Below, piece after piece: positions 36,542-49,300 of a stretch of DNA of 64,000 nucleotides. Where the stretch lies: positions 1,462,979 to 1,526,978 of the forward strand of contig CAADRB010000032.1 of assembly GCA_900708905.1 (NCBI GenBank), read 5' to 3'. Positions within the stretch are counted from its first letter, which is position 1. Every line of letters starts with the position of its first letter. Position numbers and translations under genes: made by a program. The stretch is from Hymenolepis diminuta. Taxonomy: Eukaryota > Platyhelminthes > Cestoda > Cyclophyllidea > Hymenolepididae. The notes beneath the pieces were generated by a model. It saw nothing but the letters and a program-made list of their open reading frames with translations, had not been told where the DNA came from and ran no database searches.

Positions 36542-39500
36542 CACGAAATTTAGGGCTGGTTCTAACTGTATCTAAAAAGTACTTATATGGTTAAAACTTA
36601 AGTAAGTTATATTTCGGTATCAGGTTAGAATGAGGATACGTTTGAAAAGTATATTGGGTAAAAGTGATCTGAATGCTAGTGTCTTACAGAAGCACACATT
36701 CATTCATATTTACTCAACTTGATTAAAAGGTCATAAAATAGAGCTTTCGACATAGCTTGAGTTGCGCTTAAGGTTTCTTTATCCTTATTTACTTGATCTC
36801 CTCAGATTTATTTGAAGCTTAGGTTTTATAGCAAGTGGATGAAAATTTTGTAGACTTTCACGTTTTCAATGGTAAAGGTTTGAATTAATTAGTATTTTTT
36901 AATCTGACGTTTCACTATTCACTAGAAATTCCTCTGTTTGCAGTAGAAAGTGCACATCCAAGCTTACTAAGCCAAAAGATTCGTTGGTGGTCCCAGTCCC
37001 ATCTTTAAAGCTACAAAACTGTTAGTCGGTAAAGGCTAGCAAGCCATTTTTTCCAGTAACCAAGATAGCATTTTTTATATGATCTATCGTGATCGGTTTT
37101 CATCAACATCCGACGAAAATGGACATTCTCAGCTGCTCAAATTTGAAAGAATAAGCAGTAAACCTATCCCACCCTCAAAACTATTGAGAAGTTATTTACT
37201 ATTAGCAAAGATTTACAGTTAGTGCAAATTAGATCAACTTATTTATGGTGACAGTTATTGGAACGCGAGCTTTACTCTCTAATAAAGTATAAAGGTCTGA
37301 CAAGGCTCTAAGGTAATAAATCCAAGGTCCACTTTTCATTGTCTTAATGCGTTCGCTACACACCTAACCGAGATATTACTGATCAATTTTTATTTACATT
37401 AACTTACTGATTCGCTAATTGTGAAAATGTCTCATACAGCTCTCAGGGCTAATTAAATTTGGTGATAATTTCGCTCATTGTAAATGGAAGCGTATGATGT
37501 CTGGTACTACACCCACTTTTGGTAATTACAATTCATGTCAAAAAGCGAACCATTTCATTTTTAAATAAAAGACCCTCAAAAATCGTTTCAATCAAAGTAA
37601 TATAAAGTAGTATAAATTTGGAGATTGTGTTTGAAAGTTGGTGCGGAGAATAATTTGTTCCTTTTTCTCGAATTGCCGCGCTAGTTCCCTAAGGAGAGGG
37701 GAACTCTGTCAAATTCTCTACACATATTTTCCTCCATTTTTATGCATTTTTCCTCTTACCCATCTTGTGCTTCTTTTGAAAATAAGTAACATTTGATAAT
37801 TCTTTCTCTTCATGTTAAGAATTTTTGTTTTTTCCTCTTTGTTTGCGTTTACAACTGGTGCTTGGACACATTTACAGAAGTCAGTTCATTTTTTCGGTGG
37901 AGTTTTCATTATGAAAAATGTTCAAAACATCATTAATAAAGACGAAATATGAGATCATTCGAAGTTGGGCATATTGTAAACAAATTAGTTCAAATTTTTA
38001 TCATCTTCAAAAAATTTACTTGTTTGAAAGAAAATACTAAGGGTAGAAGACAGCCAAATAAAATTTATTTATTTCATTGATAACAATTTTTAAAATTAAA
38101 TTTAATTCACGGTTGACGATCACAATTTGGGGAAATATGGATGACACTTACTATATTAACTTATTAAATTAATATTGAAGAATTTATAAAAAATGACTTT
38201 CCTTATTAAAATTGAATTAATTTTTATTGATAAATTTTTTAAGAGGAATACGATTAATAAACTCTCAAATTAAAACTTTGTCTAAAATTCAAATTGTTCA
38301 TAAGTATTTAACTGCTGTTTCTTAAATTGTCGAGGATTTCACCGAAAAAATGTATATCATGCGAGATCATATTGCACTTTTTTGGAACTGGAAAGAAGAA
38401 ATGAATTCAAGAGCTAGTGCAACAATCATATTAAATAACCCCTCAATAAGCACGGGCAATTATAGATAAGAATTTGATCAGTAATCGAGGAAACAAATTA
38501 CGATACGTGAATATCATAATATCAATTGAAGTTTTTACAAAACGAATCCGAAAATTCAATAAAATATCTCTTTTAATGCTCTCTTTGGATCCTCTCTCGT
38601 TATTTTTCATTGAACTTTACGTACCTGATTTCAGTTGCTTTCTCACAATGAAAAATTGTAACAATTTTTACTTCTGCGTTATTGTGGGTTACAGTCGGAT
38701 TTGTGATTTTGAATTTTGTCCGTTGATTCTTGGAGGTCTTTGAATCCATCCAAACATACATTTGAGCAAAGATCTTTTGTTGTCTTTTCACTCGAGCTCT
38801 GGTTTTCAAGCATAATGATGAGCCAGTAACTTGTCATGTTCAAGGAAAAATTTATAAATTAAATACAAGTCTATTTCATACTTCAAATACCCTATTCATA
38901 GACAATTTATTTCATGTACTCAATTGTTGAAAAATTATTTGATGCAAAAATCACTTAAAAGGTTCATCGAGTCTGCTTCTCTCTGCGGTTGATGTAACTT
39001 CATCTTCTGTTAACCCTCTCTTATGCGCTGATTCATATATCATCCAGCGTCATTTACTAATTAAGAATACATGCCTTTCAACAATCGCATAGAATTGATT
39101 ACCACTACTTTCCACCCAATTATATCAATAGATCACTGTTCATTTAAGCATCCCTGAACTGACAAAAATCGGCATTATGTAGGAACTATATGGTTGTGCA
39201 CATTGGAAGAATTGAAGGTGATTACGGACACACGAGTATAGTAACAGAATGGGCTAGAAAAACACAATCACGGCAGTAGGGGATGAAGAAAGAGAAGGAA
39301 GGCAAAGATGGAGGAGCAAGAATAAAGCGTAACCTGCGACAGTCAAAATGCACCAGTAGTAGCAGCCTCTTGTGTCCTGTCCTGTCAGTGTGCACTGTGA
39401 AGCTACGAACTTCGATGGGTGAATTATTTTTAAACGAACCAGTAAAAAAAATACTAGTGGCGGTCAACTGGCGGTAACTGATGTTTTATCTTAAAGGAAT

Positions 39501-41814
39501 TCGCTCTTGTTATCTAGTCAATTCCTTTCTCGCACTTGCGTCGTCACTTTTGTTTCCGTTTTATACCACATTTAACCGCACATTTCAGTAAACACCAAAA
39601 CAACAGACCATCTTTTATAGGTGTTTTTACGTTAAGAAATAGATAAATATCAATAAGGAAATATGTCAATGCTTCAGATTCACACATAAATTCCTGAAAG
39701 AAAACCTATGTTAAAACTAATGTACTTGTTTTGAGTATCAATGTTTTATTATTTAAAATAAAAAGAAAAGGTTTAATGTCAGAATTCATTATGACGTTTC
39801 ATTGAATGAAGACGATAAGTCATAACTCTGCGCTGTTAGATGATAATTGTCGGAGAAACAAGGTAAGCAAACCAGTAAACTCCACTTGGCGTACCTTGAA
39901 CTGGCCTTTTTTGCCGTTCTTATAGGCATTTGAGCTTCCTCTTCGAACTTTTGTGCTTGAATATTTAATAGTTTTGAGATAAATATTCCTCAGTTATGGA
40001 GGAACCTTGTGACTTATCTAGTCAGTTAGCTAAAATAATAAGAAATATCACCATTTACTCTGTATTTTTAGCTAAGTGACGATATAGTGGAAACCCTTAG
40101 GTCATATTCCTCTCCCTTTTCCAACATTTTTAACGCTTCCAAGACTGTCGTAACATTTACTAATTTTATTAATATACTAACAAATATTATTTCCATTATT
40201 CAATATTAGTGTTTTGGTTAGAGATTAAGAATAGATAAGAAGGGACATTTTGAAACACAGGAAGATTTTAAGTGAAAACGGATAGGTAAACCATAAGTTG
40301 ACTCTCGGCTACGCCTCCTATTACCGTAGTCATTTTTGCATACAAAATACTTATTAATCGCGTATTATTCTCTTCAGTTAATAAATTGAACCCATCAAAT
40401 ATTAATTTTATTGGCAAACCAAAGGATGTTTGGTTTTATTCACCTGCTGATAAAATGAGTTAGTAGCACATTTTACTAATCGCTTCTTATAGGTCTTGAA
40501 ATGTTTTTTATAAGTTAGCAAAAATTATTCAGTAATTCATTGTAAATACCAACTCATTACACTTTTAAATTACTGCGCCAAATAAAAGGGAATTAAATTT
40601 AAATAAAAGTTTAAGATTTTTTCCCAAATGCTCTTTTTTATATGCTTTTATTTAAATGAAAATCAAATAAGTGTGTTTGTTAAAATATACAATTCATTGT
40701 TTTCCCCAAACCAAAATGTAGTGATATTTTTATGGTAACTCGGATACAAAATTTAAAAATGATACTTCCCCAACATGTCTGAAAGTAATTACTACAATTT
40801 TCTCCCTCGTACCCACAAAGGGCTCATGTAAGCATCACAGTTTCAATGCACTTTTGTTATGTGCGTTGGAATGTTACCCTTCCTCTGGAATTTGAACCAA
40901 CAACGAACGAAATGGCTCGAGAATCGAATGTAACCGTCAAGAAAGGAGGAGCGCAACCCGTTCCCGTTCGTACAACCTCCTTTGCTCTCCTCCCGACCTC
41001 TTCTCTTCCATGTCAAAACTCTGCCACAGGACATAAAATCAAAACATAATCAAAGCCTTTTGGCTAGTTTTACATGCCATCTCAAGCTAGTGCTACTTCC
41101 TCCCCTTCTTCCTCCCTTTAAAGGAGTATTCAGTTTGAGATTATAGGATAAGCATACGTTTCGAAAAGGGAAGAGAAAAGTCAAGTAGAAGCAGTGAATA
41201 AAGTCAGAGCATTCACTCCTCATTTGACAATTCTAATGTTCTCTATATTTGGAGGCTTTTATATACGTGAGCGTCATCTATACCGTTATAATGGCAGAAA
41301 GGTCTAGTTTCCGCAGCTATGATCTACCTATCCACTAGATATTACTAGGCTGCAGTTGATTCAACCGAGTGAAAAAATAAGACGTAAACGCTGTCAAACA
41401 GAGTACTTTATTAAATCAACAAAGATTAAATCAATACAAGTCGTCTTCATGTTATTGATGTTAAAGGTCAAAATACCGAAGTATAGGTAGGTATGTTTGT
41501 CTAAATTAGCCATCAGGCCGTCAGAAGCGGCGGCGGAAATTGATAGTTCCGAGACGGCATAAACTCTGCAGCTTTGAGCTTTGTATGTGGAATTCCTATA
41601 AGTCGCTTTCTCACAATTAATACAAATTCATGCAGTTAGCTATACATCTAGTAATACTTCCTTTAATTAAGAATAATATTATTCAACTATCATTTAGAAT
41701 GAGATGAGAGATGTAAATCTTCACTTCTTTGGCAATCATTATTCCCTGCAGTTATTTCAATTAAAAATCTTTTATTCTATGCTACACCACATATATTACT
41801 ATTTTCATCTTGTA

Positions 41815-41830
41815 ATATATATATATATAA
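41815..41830. repeat. AT microsatellite
   Basis: (AT)n run of about 16 bases. Confidence 0.8.
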
Positions 41831-42669
41831 ATATAGATTTATCACCGGTTTCCATTCTGCACTGTGTTATTAGCTATCTCCATCTATGTAGAAGTCATTC
41901 CACCGAAAATAAATGGCTTGCAGATGTTCAGAATTCCATGCGCATGATCATGGCCATGACCGTTTTTCAACTTCTCCCCATAAATTACATTGGTAAAATT
42001 TAACGTCATTCCCTGTTTTCTTCCTCCTCTGTCGCGTAAGATTTTAGATCGAAATTATGACACAAAACCCTTCTCTACATGTGTTGCCTTGGCTTGTACT
42101 TACATTTTATAATCCATCATAACCTCGTGTTTCATCAATAATTTAAACCCATGTAGGTACAAAATAGAAATTTTATGTTCCTCTTTGCAGAATTTCACAC
42201 ATTATCATGTTTAATTTTTAAAAATCTCCCATTTTTATGATTTTATTCGTGAAACACTTGATATGAAACATCTTTTCTTATTAGCATCAAGAAAAATACA
42301 TTACATCGGTCAAATGAACCCCATAATATTTTGCACTCCTTAAAACAAACTGATTTATTGACTGAAGTTCCACCCACGGATTTCTCTATAAATATACGAT
42401 TCTGAGAAATTAGATTGCTACTGGTCGGTTTATATGGAGAGTGTGATTTCTCCAGTTGGAAACTAGAGGTTTTTGTCTTAAGAGATCAATTAGTTCTGCA
42501 ATTCGATACCATAAAATATTGCCTTATGTTATCATTTTTCATTTTATTACAATCCACAACAAGAGAGGAAATTTACAATGTTTTATCACCGGAATACAAC
42601 TGAAAGTGGGTAATAAAGTCAAATAAGAGTTAAAAAGTGAGGATCGAGAAATCTTTGGGAACAAAATCA

Positions 42670-42790
42670 GCACATCAAAGGAGTCTCGCCTTGCTTAATT
42701 TTTGAAATCGAATTATTCAGTGACTAATTCTCCGCTTCAAAACCCAAGTTTCGGAATTCATGATTCATCCTGCGAAACACTTATTTACGC
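42670..42790 (+). repeat. Repeat family 2 copy, plus strand
   Basis: Contains 'catcaaaggagtctcgccttg', 'cttaatttttgaaatcgaatt' and then 'cggaattcatgattcatcc'. These correspond in order to 'ggtatcaaagagtcttac', 'ctcgatttttggaatcgg' and 'gaatttcatgatttgtcc' of the other copies. No poly-G tract precedes it. Confidence 0.55.
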
Positions 42791-45454
42791 TATCCAGACT
42801 TAATTGAACTGTTGAATAATTGACACGGTTGGTCTTACTACTTCAAAACACTTTTTCCCATCGAAGGTTGAGTAAGCAGAATGGTATAAAGCAGTTTAAA
42901 TGATCATGACACAGCAAAGCCTTGTTTTATGTTGCTTATTAAATTTTTGATTTTGTTTCCCTCACAATTATTGAGCTTTACTCTGTTCTAACTGTGACCA
43001 TGAAGTTACTTATCAATTTTTTCCAAATTATTGAATATCCTCTTCATACATATTTTATTCTGCAATCAGTGCCTTCCATATTCTCACGTCATAATCTCTA
43101 CTGCTTTACTATCCAATTTACAATGAAGTCGGTAGGAGCTTGAAAGAGCGATAGTTTAGTTAGTTTCCCTATTCTATGCTCGTGACTATTAAGCTGTAAG
43201 ATATTCTCTATAATTCAACTGGTTAATGTCCTGTCAATTTCACAACAGTGAATTGTTAGATTTCACATTTGACCACCACAATTGGTCTGTGGTCCAATTC
43301 CATTCAATGGATACCCACTGAGAGTGAAATCCAATGAAGGAAACCTTTTAAATGTCGTTTTTTGCCTAAAATAATTCCTGGAAATATTTCCCTTCACTTA
43401 GGTCGGGGATTTTTTTTACTTTTAAATGCAAATTTACCTAAAGCGAGCATAAAATAGACACCCAGGAGATAGTATTTCAAAAGCCATCAACGGGAAAGGT
43501 ATTTTACAACTCTCTGTTAAATGGTATGCTTTTAAACAGCCCTTAAAATTCTCAGTAACTTAACCATATTTGGAAGGTGTTACCATAAGTAAAATGTGCA
43601 AGGAACCAAATCTATTAAGCCAATAAAAATTTTTAAAAGGTTTTCGTGTGAAGTACTGAGGAGTGCATAATAATTATGAAAAAATACATACCATTTACAA
43701 AGATATTCATTAATTACAATGTACAGGATGACTGAGTAGTAAATCTATATCCTAAAAATAAATTAATTTAGTCATTCATAATCGTTTTTATATGAAAATA
43801 GAATATGAGAAAAACACATACAACATGTAGATGCAATTCCAATTCGATCTGTACCTAAGAACCTGCCTGCAGTTTCTTAAATCGCTCCGAGATTGATTTA
43901 AAAACCCGCGAATTTGAATGACGCATTTTGAAGGTCTTTACATGTTCATGTTTAATAATATTTCGTAGCCTCTGCGTTGGAATAACTGGTGGCATAACTC
44001 CTTTATGTGCAGAGAGCAACTTTTCAGTCACCCTTTAGGTAATTATGCTAAGTGGCGCACGACAGTCAATCGCTACCCACAGAGTTTCCAAATAGAATAT
44101 ACATACTAACTGTCCAGTTATGTGCACAATAATCGAGTGAACGGTTGCCGTTCGAATTGCCAAAACAACGAATCGCAAGTAGAGCCCCAGTGTTTATTGC
44201 TTACTAACGGCTGGAGTAGGAATTTTGCAGTGCTTGAAGTTTCATTATTTATTAATGTCCATGTGACAGACTACTGATACTTTAAATTGAAACCGGATAT
44301 GTGCTTTATTGTGAAATATTTTGAGAATTATTGAAATTCATATATTAAACAGCTAATTTTATCAATCGCTTATGGTTTTTAATTGAATTAAGCATGACCA
44401 TAGTGGATTATGAATCATGTCATACTTTCTTTAGTACATTGAGTGTTATAGCAAAATTTTTGAATAGTATTCTTGATTGGTAAATAGAGACTCTTCTATC
44501 TTTGGCTGCAAATCGAAGGCTTGTAGCGACTAATGTCCATTCCAGTGCTCTAAATAGAATACAATTTGATTTAGAATATGTTTGTTTGGTGTTTGGTGAC
44601 GGCAAGTGAGTATTTGCAAATGAATACAAACATGTCTGCCAAAACAAAGAAGTGTGATAGGCACACATGTGTTCTTTGTCCATTCACGACTGGTTTTACA
44701 ATTTGATGACTGGTCTGTATTCATCATGAGCCTTGTAATGAAAAAATATATAGGATATAATTAAAGCTCCCTAAAAAGGAGTAATTAATTCCATCCAAAT
44801 AGGTCATATTGTCTACCTGATTTGTTTAAAAAGGTCCCTTTGATTCTTCTTATCAGATGGCATCTTTCTCAAAGATTATTTAAGTTGTTCTCCACTTTAG
44901 TTAATACAAATAAATTTCACTAGGAAACACAAAACTAGAACTGAGGACATCTTGCGAGCCTTCTATGAAAACGAAAAGGTTCTGATCTGATGTTAACTTT
45001 TACCTTAATTTGCTGATCGCTTTATTTCAGTTTTCTACCTCATAAATACTGAGCTTTGATTTGTTATGTTCTTATCTCTGTCCACATTCTCAAATCGCCT
45101 ATCTGTTTCCCGATATCCAATCTTTGGATACTAATCTTGACTTTCTTATACCCCTTGCTGATTAAGACGCTGGCATCCTCTATGTTTGCTCGAAAATACA
45201 TAGGAATTCCGACGCAGTACTTGTATTTTCTTATCTAATAGCAGTAAAGTTCAATAAAGCTCGAGCATGCAATACTTATTGGGTCCTGCTAAGTCAAAAT
45301 TTTAGCTATTCCAACTCTGCTATATTACTACTACGTAAGCTTCTTTAACATTATTAACCTTTCTTAACGTTGGAGGCAAACACTGAATTGGGGTGGCAAG
45401 GCGGACCATCATTATTAAACTACAGCCGCATATCATGAATAGAAATTTGCTCAG

Positions 45455-45575
45455 TAATCCGGATGATGTGTCATGAACTTTGAAGTAATTGACTAAGTTT
45501 CAAAACCCAATTCCATAAAAATCAAGTGAAGTAAGGCTCTCTAATACCTTGCTCTGGGTTATAATTTAACAAAAA
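45455..45575 (-). repeat. Repeat family 2 copy, minus strand
   Basis: Plus-strand text 'attccataaaaatcaagtg', 'aagtaaggctctctaatacc' is the reverse complement of the family core. It is very similar to the copy at 49195. A 'tcatgaac' block on the far side matches the distal family block. Confidence 0.6.
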
Positions 45576-46266
45576 ACCTTGGCAAGGAGACCACCAAAGC
45601 TACAGCCTTCTTCCAAGATGCCCATAATTCCTAAGTCGAATTTGTGAAGTCAGTCTGACATTTTGCATATTACATACCATCCGGTATGCCAATCAACGTT
45701 TGCTATAATGATCTTAACAAAGTTATGAAAAAAAGTCTCCAATTTTGTATATCTGGATACTCAGAATTTAACGTTTCTGTAGTACCAAACCGTTTCAGCC
45801 TTCTTCTAATCCCTATCAAATATAAAAAGGCAAATAAGGAAGAAGGTGTGAATATTAAATGGTTGTTAAATATATCTTGCATGGCTTTTAAACACTTAAA
45901 TGCCTATAAAGCAGTCAAAATGCATTTTAATCAAGCGCCCTGTTTTCCGGATTGAAATAATTATTTCATTCCCACAGGAGTATTTCCGCTCGGTCTATCA
46001 TATACATTTCAGCCATCAAAAAACAGTGAAGACGGTGCAATGTAATTAAAATTTCACTGATTTCAGCTTAAAGGGAAAATTTATCTCTAAATCCGCAAAC
46101 CGGCAGCTACGTCTTGCAATATTTATACGTCTAACTATTAACATGAATTAAATGATAAATTTAATGAATTTAATCATGCGATTCGTATTGAAATTGGTCA
46201 AAAATTCATATTGGAACAGTAATAATCTGGATTTTCTTATTGCATAACTTACTACTTTGATTTCAG

Positions 46267-46385
46267 AGACCAAGTTAAGATGACAACACCGTCGCAGAGC
46301 GCAGAAAATCCAACTATTGTGGAGGAATGCACTGCGCTACAACCGTACGAACAAACCCAGACAATTGATCCCATTGGCAGTGGAG
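46267..46385 (+). CDS. Thr-rich protein gene, first recognised coding exon
   Basis: Acceptor TTTCAG precedes 46267. Coding is read from ATG 46280 (A at -3, reasonable context) for 35 codons plus one base, ending at 46385 before GTATGA. The exon is open in frame upstream of the ATG back to its acceptor, so it could be an internal exon with Asp-Gln-Val-Lys before the Met. Intron 1 (46386-52759, phase 1) carries a SINE, two family 2 copies and a candidate alternative last exon at 49867. Confidence 0.7.
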
Positions 46386-49300
46386 GTATGATTTTGTTAT
46401 TCAAATGTTTGATTTACCTACAATCCACTTAAACAAATGCGCAATATTCCAATTGGCGGTATTGCGTTTATTTGCAATGAAGGATCCACACATTTAGCAG
46501 CAGTCGCTTTCCATTTACGTCCCATAACTGGGTTTCCCATTAAGATACATTTGAGTCTAATAACTGTATGCCGTTTTCAGTGTCACAACTCCGAATGCTT
46601 TCCAGTTGACTATAAGCTAAAAACCAGCTGAAATTTATTCAGAATTTATATCTTATGCACATGCTCTTATAATAGGAGAAATCTTTCACCTTAACGAACC
46701 TTATTTTAATTTTAAATTGTTTTTAAACGATGGCCCGAAGTTTTCTAAATTTCTCGTGATACCATTATAGAACCAATAAACTTGAGTTATCAGAACTATT
46801 CCCTGTACTAAACTGACCATGCACTAATGCATTTATCAATTACCATCTATGCACTGGAACAAAGTATTTCAGAATTTCGTAGTGGGCTGATTACTAGGTA
46901 TAATTTTGAGCAATTAAAATTCTGCAGATTCTCATGCGAATTGAATTTTCTAGAAAGCAGCATATATATGCTTCATTTTTTAAAAGAGTACAGATGAAAT
47001 TCACTTAAAAGGAAAACTGATTTGCAAGTTACAGGAATGGCAATAAATTTGAAAAATAGTACATCTGTGTCAATCTTCCTGGCTTTTTCGGGCATTTATA
47101 AATATTCAAGATTTCTCCAAAAATTAAACAGTGTTTACGCAGTCTAAAACTATGAATTTTCGGTAAGAAGGGGAATTTCGGTGGATAGAATTTTTGATTT
47201 CATATTCATTTCAGGGCTCGAAATGGAAAATATATTTCGGTATTGCTTCATGTTTGTGGATATATTTTATAATTCATTTCTTTAGAGTTAAATATTATTC
47301 AAAATAAAAAAAATCATTTCCAAGATTAACTAATTTTAAACTATTCATGAATTCAGTTTGCCTGAGATCGATTTAACCACCATTTAAATGTACATTTTGC
47401 ATTCTCAGTGTCTTTAGACAGAAACTGTAGGACCTAATTCTTAGTGAATCGCTTCAATAAGTAAATAATCTACTAATGATATAAAAATAGGAAGTGGTTT
47501 GAAATGAATTAATCGATAAATTGAAAAATTTAGATGTCGCTTTGAATTAAAGAGCTATTTAAAGGAGTACACTACTATCAAGTTGCATTTATTTATAAAT
47601 ATTTGAAGTATCATTACGTCCTCATTGTCTTCAACCCGTTATTTATATCCTTGGACAATAGCTTACCAAGACAAGTTCTGAGGTATTTATCTTACTCTAT
47701 CATTATTTTAAATGCGTAATTTTGAGGTTTAAATTAGCTCTCTTTTATATAATCTTAAAAACATCTTTAGGGAAATCACATGCTTTTAATCAAATAGGTT
47801 TGATATTCATATTTTCAATTGCATATCAAATTGGAAAACTCTGTTTTAACAGCTCAACGATTATCTCAAAAATACGGATGACCATTGCATGAAATTTCTG
47901 CTTATAACTAGTCATTCAATCTTGAAAATTTCCCCTTTGAAGAATTTTCCAGACCCGTTTTGTTAGATAGCCTTGAACAGGAGATACATGCGCGCTTGTT
48001 TTTTTGGAAAATCTCCCTTTTTATTTCACCAACAGTGGGGGTGGCCACTCTAATTGTTGTAAGCGCATTCGGCTAGACACGATTTTGGTGATCGGAACAC
48101 CATTCCTACCCATTGTCTTCCTGTTTTCCTTATGTTTTTACTATAATAACTTGCCCATTTAGCAGGCTGAAAAATTTGATAATAAGTTGATGGAAACAAA
48201 ATAAGTAGCGTAGCATCAGAACTACAAACTTAGAAAGAACCTCTTTCCTATTCAAAGGGCGAATTCACCTAACCTCCTTCACTTTAAGTATTATTAAATG
48301 TTTTCTTCTCCGCAAGTTAAAGAAAACTAGTAATTAACAAGAAATAATATTACTGGATCTCACTGAACTTAATATTTTCCTATTTCAATGGCAAACATAG
48401 TGCCAGATATCTTCATTGAAGGGTATAACAGGTTAGCTAAACATAAAAACACCTTTTGTATTTCAAAAGTTTATTCATATTTATTTATGAGTAAAAAATA
48501 CACGATCATGCACAAAGAATACCATCTACATATATCTGTGTGTCGTCCTGTGATTCAACATATTTTAATGTCATTCACTTCTTTGTTATTCCTCTCCATT
48601 CTCTGGTATTGTGCCCAGTTCTAGATTGTTTATTTGGATCATTTTACACACTAAATTTGGGATCTAGGATTATTCATTAAATTGTTCTTAAATTATACTG
48701 TTTCTCCGTAAACCTTCACAAAAAATGGGTTTCGTTTGCTGAGAATTATTTTCCCAGTAATTATTTATTGTATCAGCTAAAATTATCAGTAATTATCATT
48801 TATTAAGATAATATTTTACAAGGAGAATGAAATTATACGAAGTATACAAAATTTTTCAAAATTAATCTTTGGGAATAAAGTAGATTTGCGGAACCCTTCA
48901 TGTTGAGAATTTTGAAAACCGTCACTACGCTCTTCATTTTACAAGTATGTTTGACCATCTCATTCACTGGATGTGCGCTGAGGAGCATTGAATATTAGGG
49001 ACGGGCACGTTTAATGCTGCGCCACCCCTGCATTTCATTTTAATAATTTCCACAGTGTGTTGGAAACGTTGGTATTGATGCCAATCTATCATTATTTGCT
49101 TAATGCGTTGACATATATATATATATGTATATACTACTGATTGTCCTTTCAGGCACATAAAACAAATGAAAGTATCAAAATAGCATTTGTATAAATTCCG
49201 ATTCCAAAAATCGAGTGAAGTAAGACTCTGTGATACCTTAACCCTACTCTAAGCATCTTTTTACAATTAAGAATTGTAAATTTTTATTTTATTACTCTGG

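Larger units (their letters stand above)
29191..46266. other. Gene-poor stretch between the two divergent genes
   Basis: About 17 kb of AT-rich DNA. It must include the promoter of the minus-strand gene and probably that of the plus-strand gene, but no TATA, initiator or CpG feature can be fixed by eye. Recognisable items are listed separately: a GC-rich hairpin at 36512, members of repeat family 2 near 35035, 42670 and 45455, and GA and AT microsatellites. Two GC-richer patches (39270-39480, 40850-41045) have short open frames on both strands but no clear exon boundaries. Confidence 0.55.

Noticed and set aside
45686..45955. 89-codon plus-strand frame just before the Thr-rich gene
   Set aside because: No splice donor in a compatible phase was seen near its end, and the composition is like background. 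It ends in a stop rather than leading into the exon at 46267.
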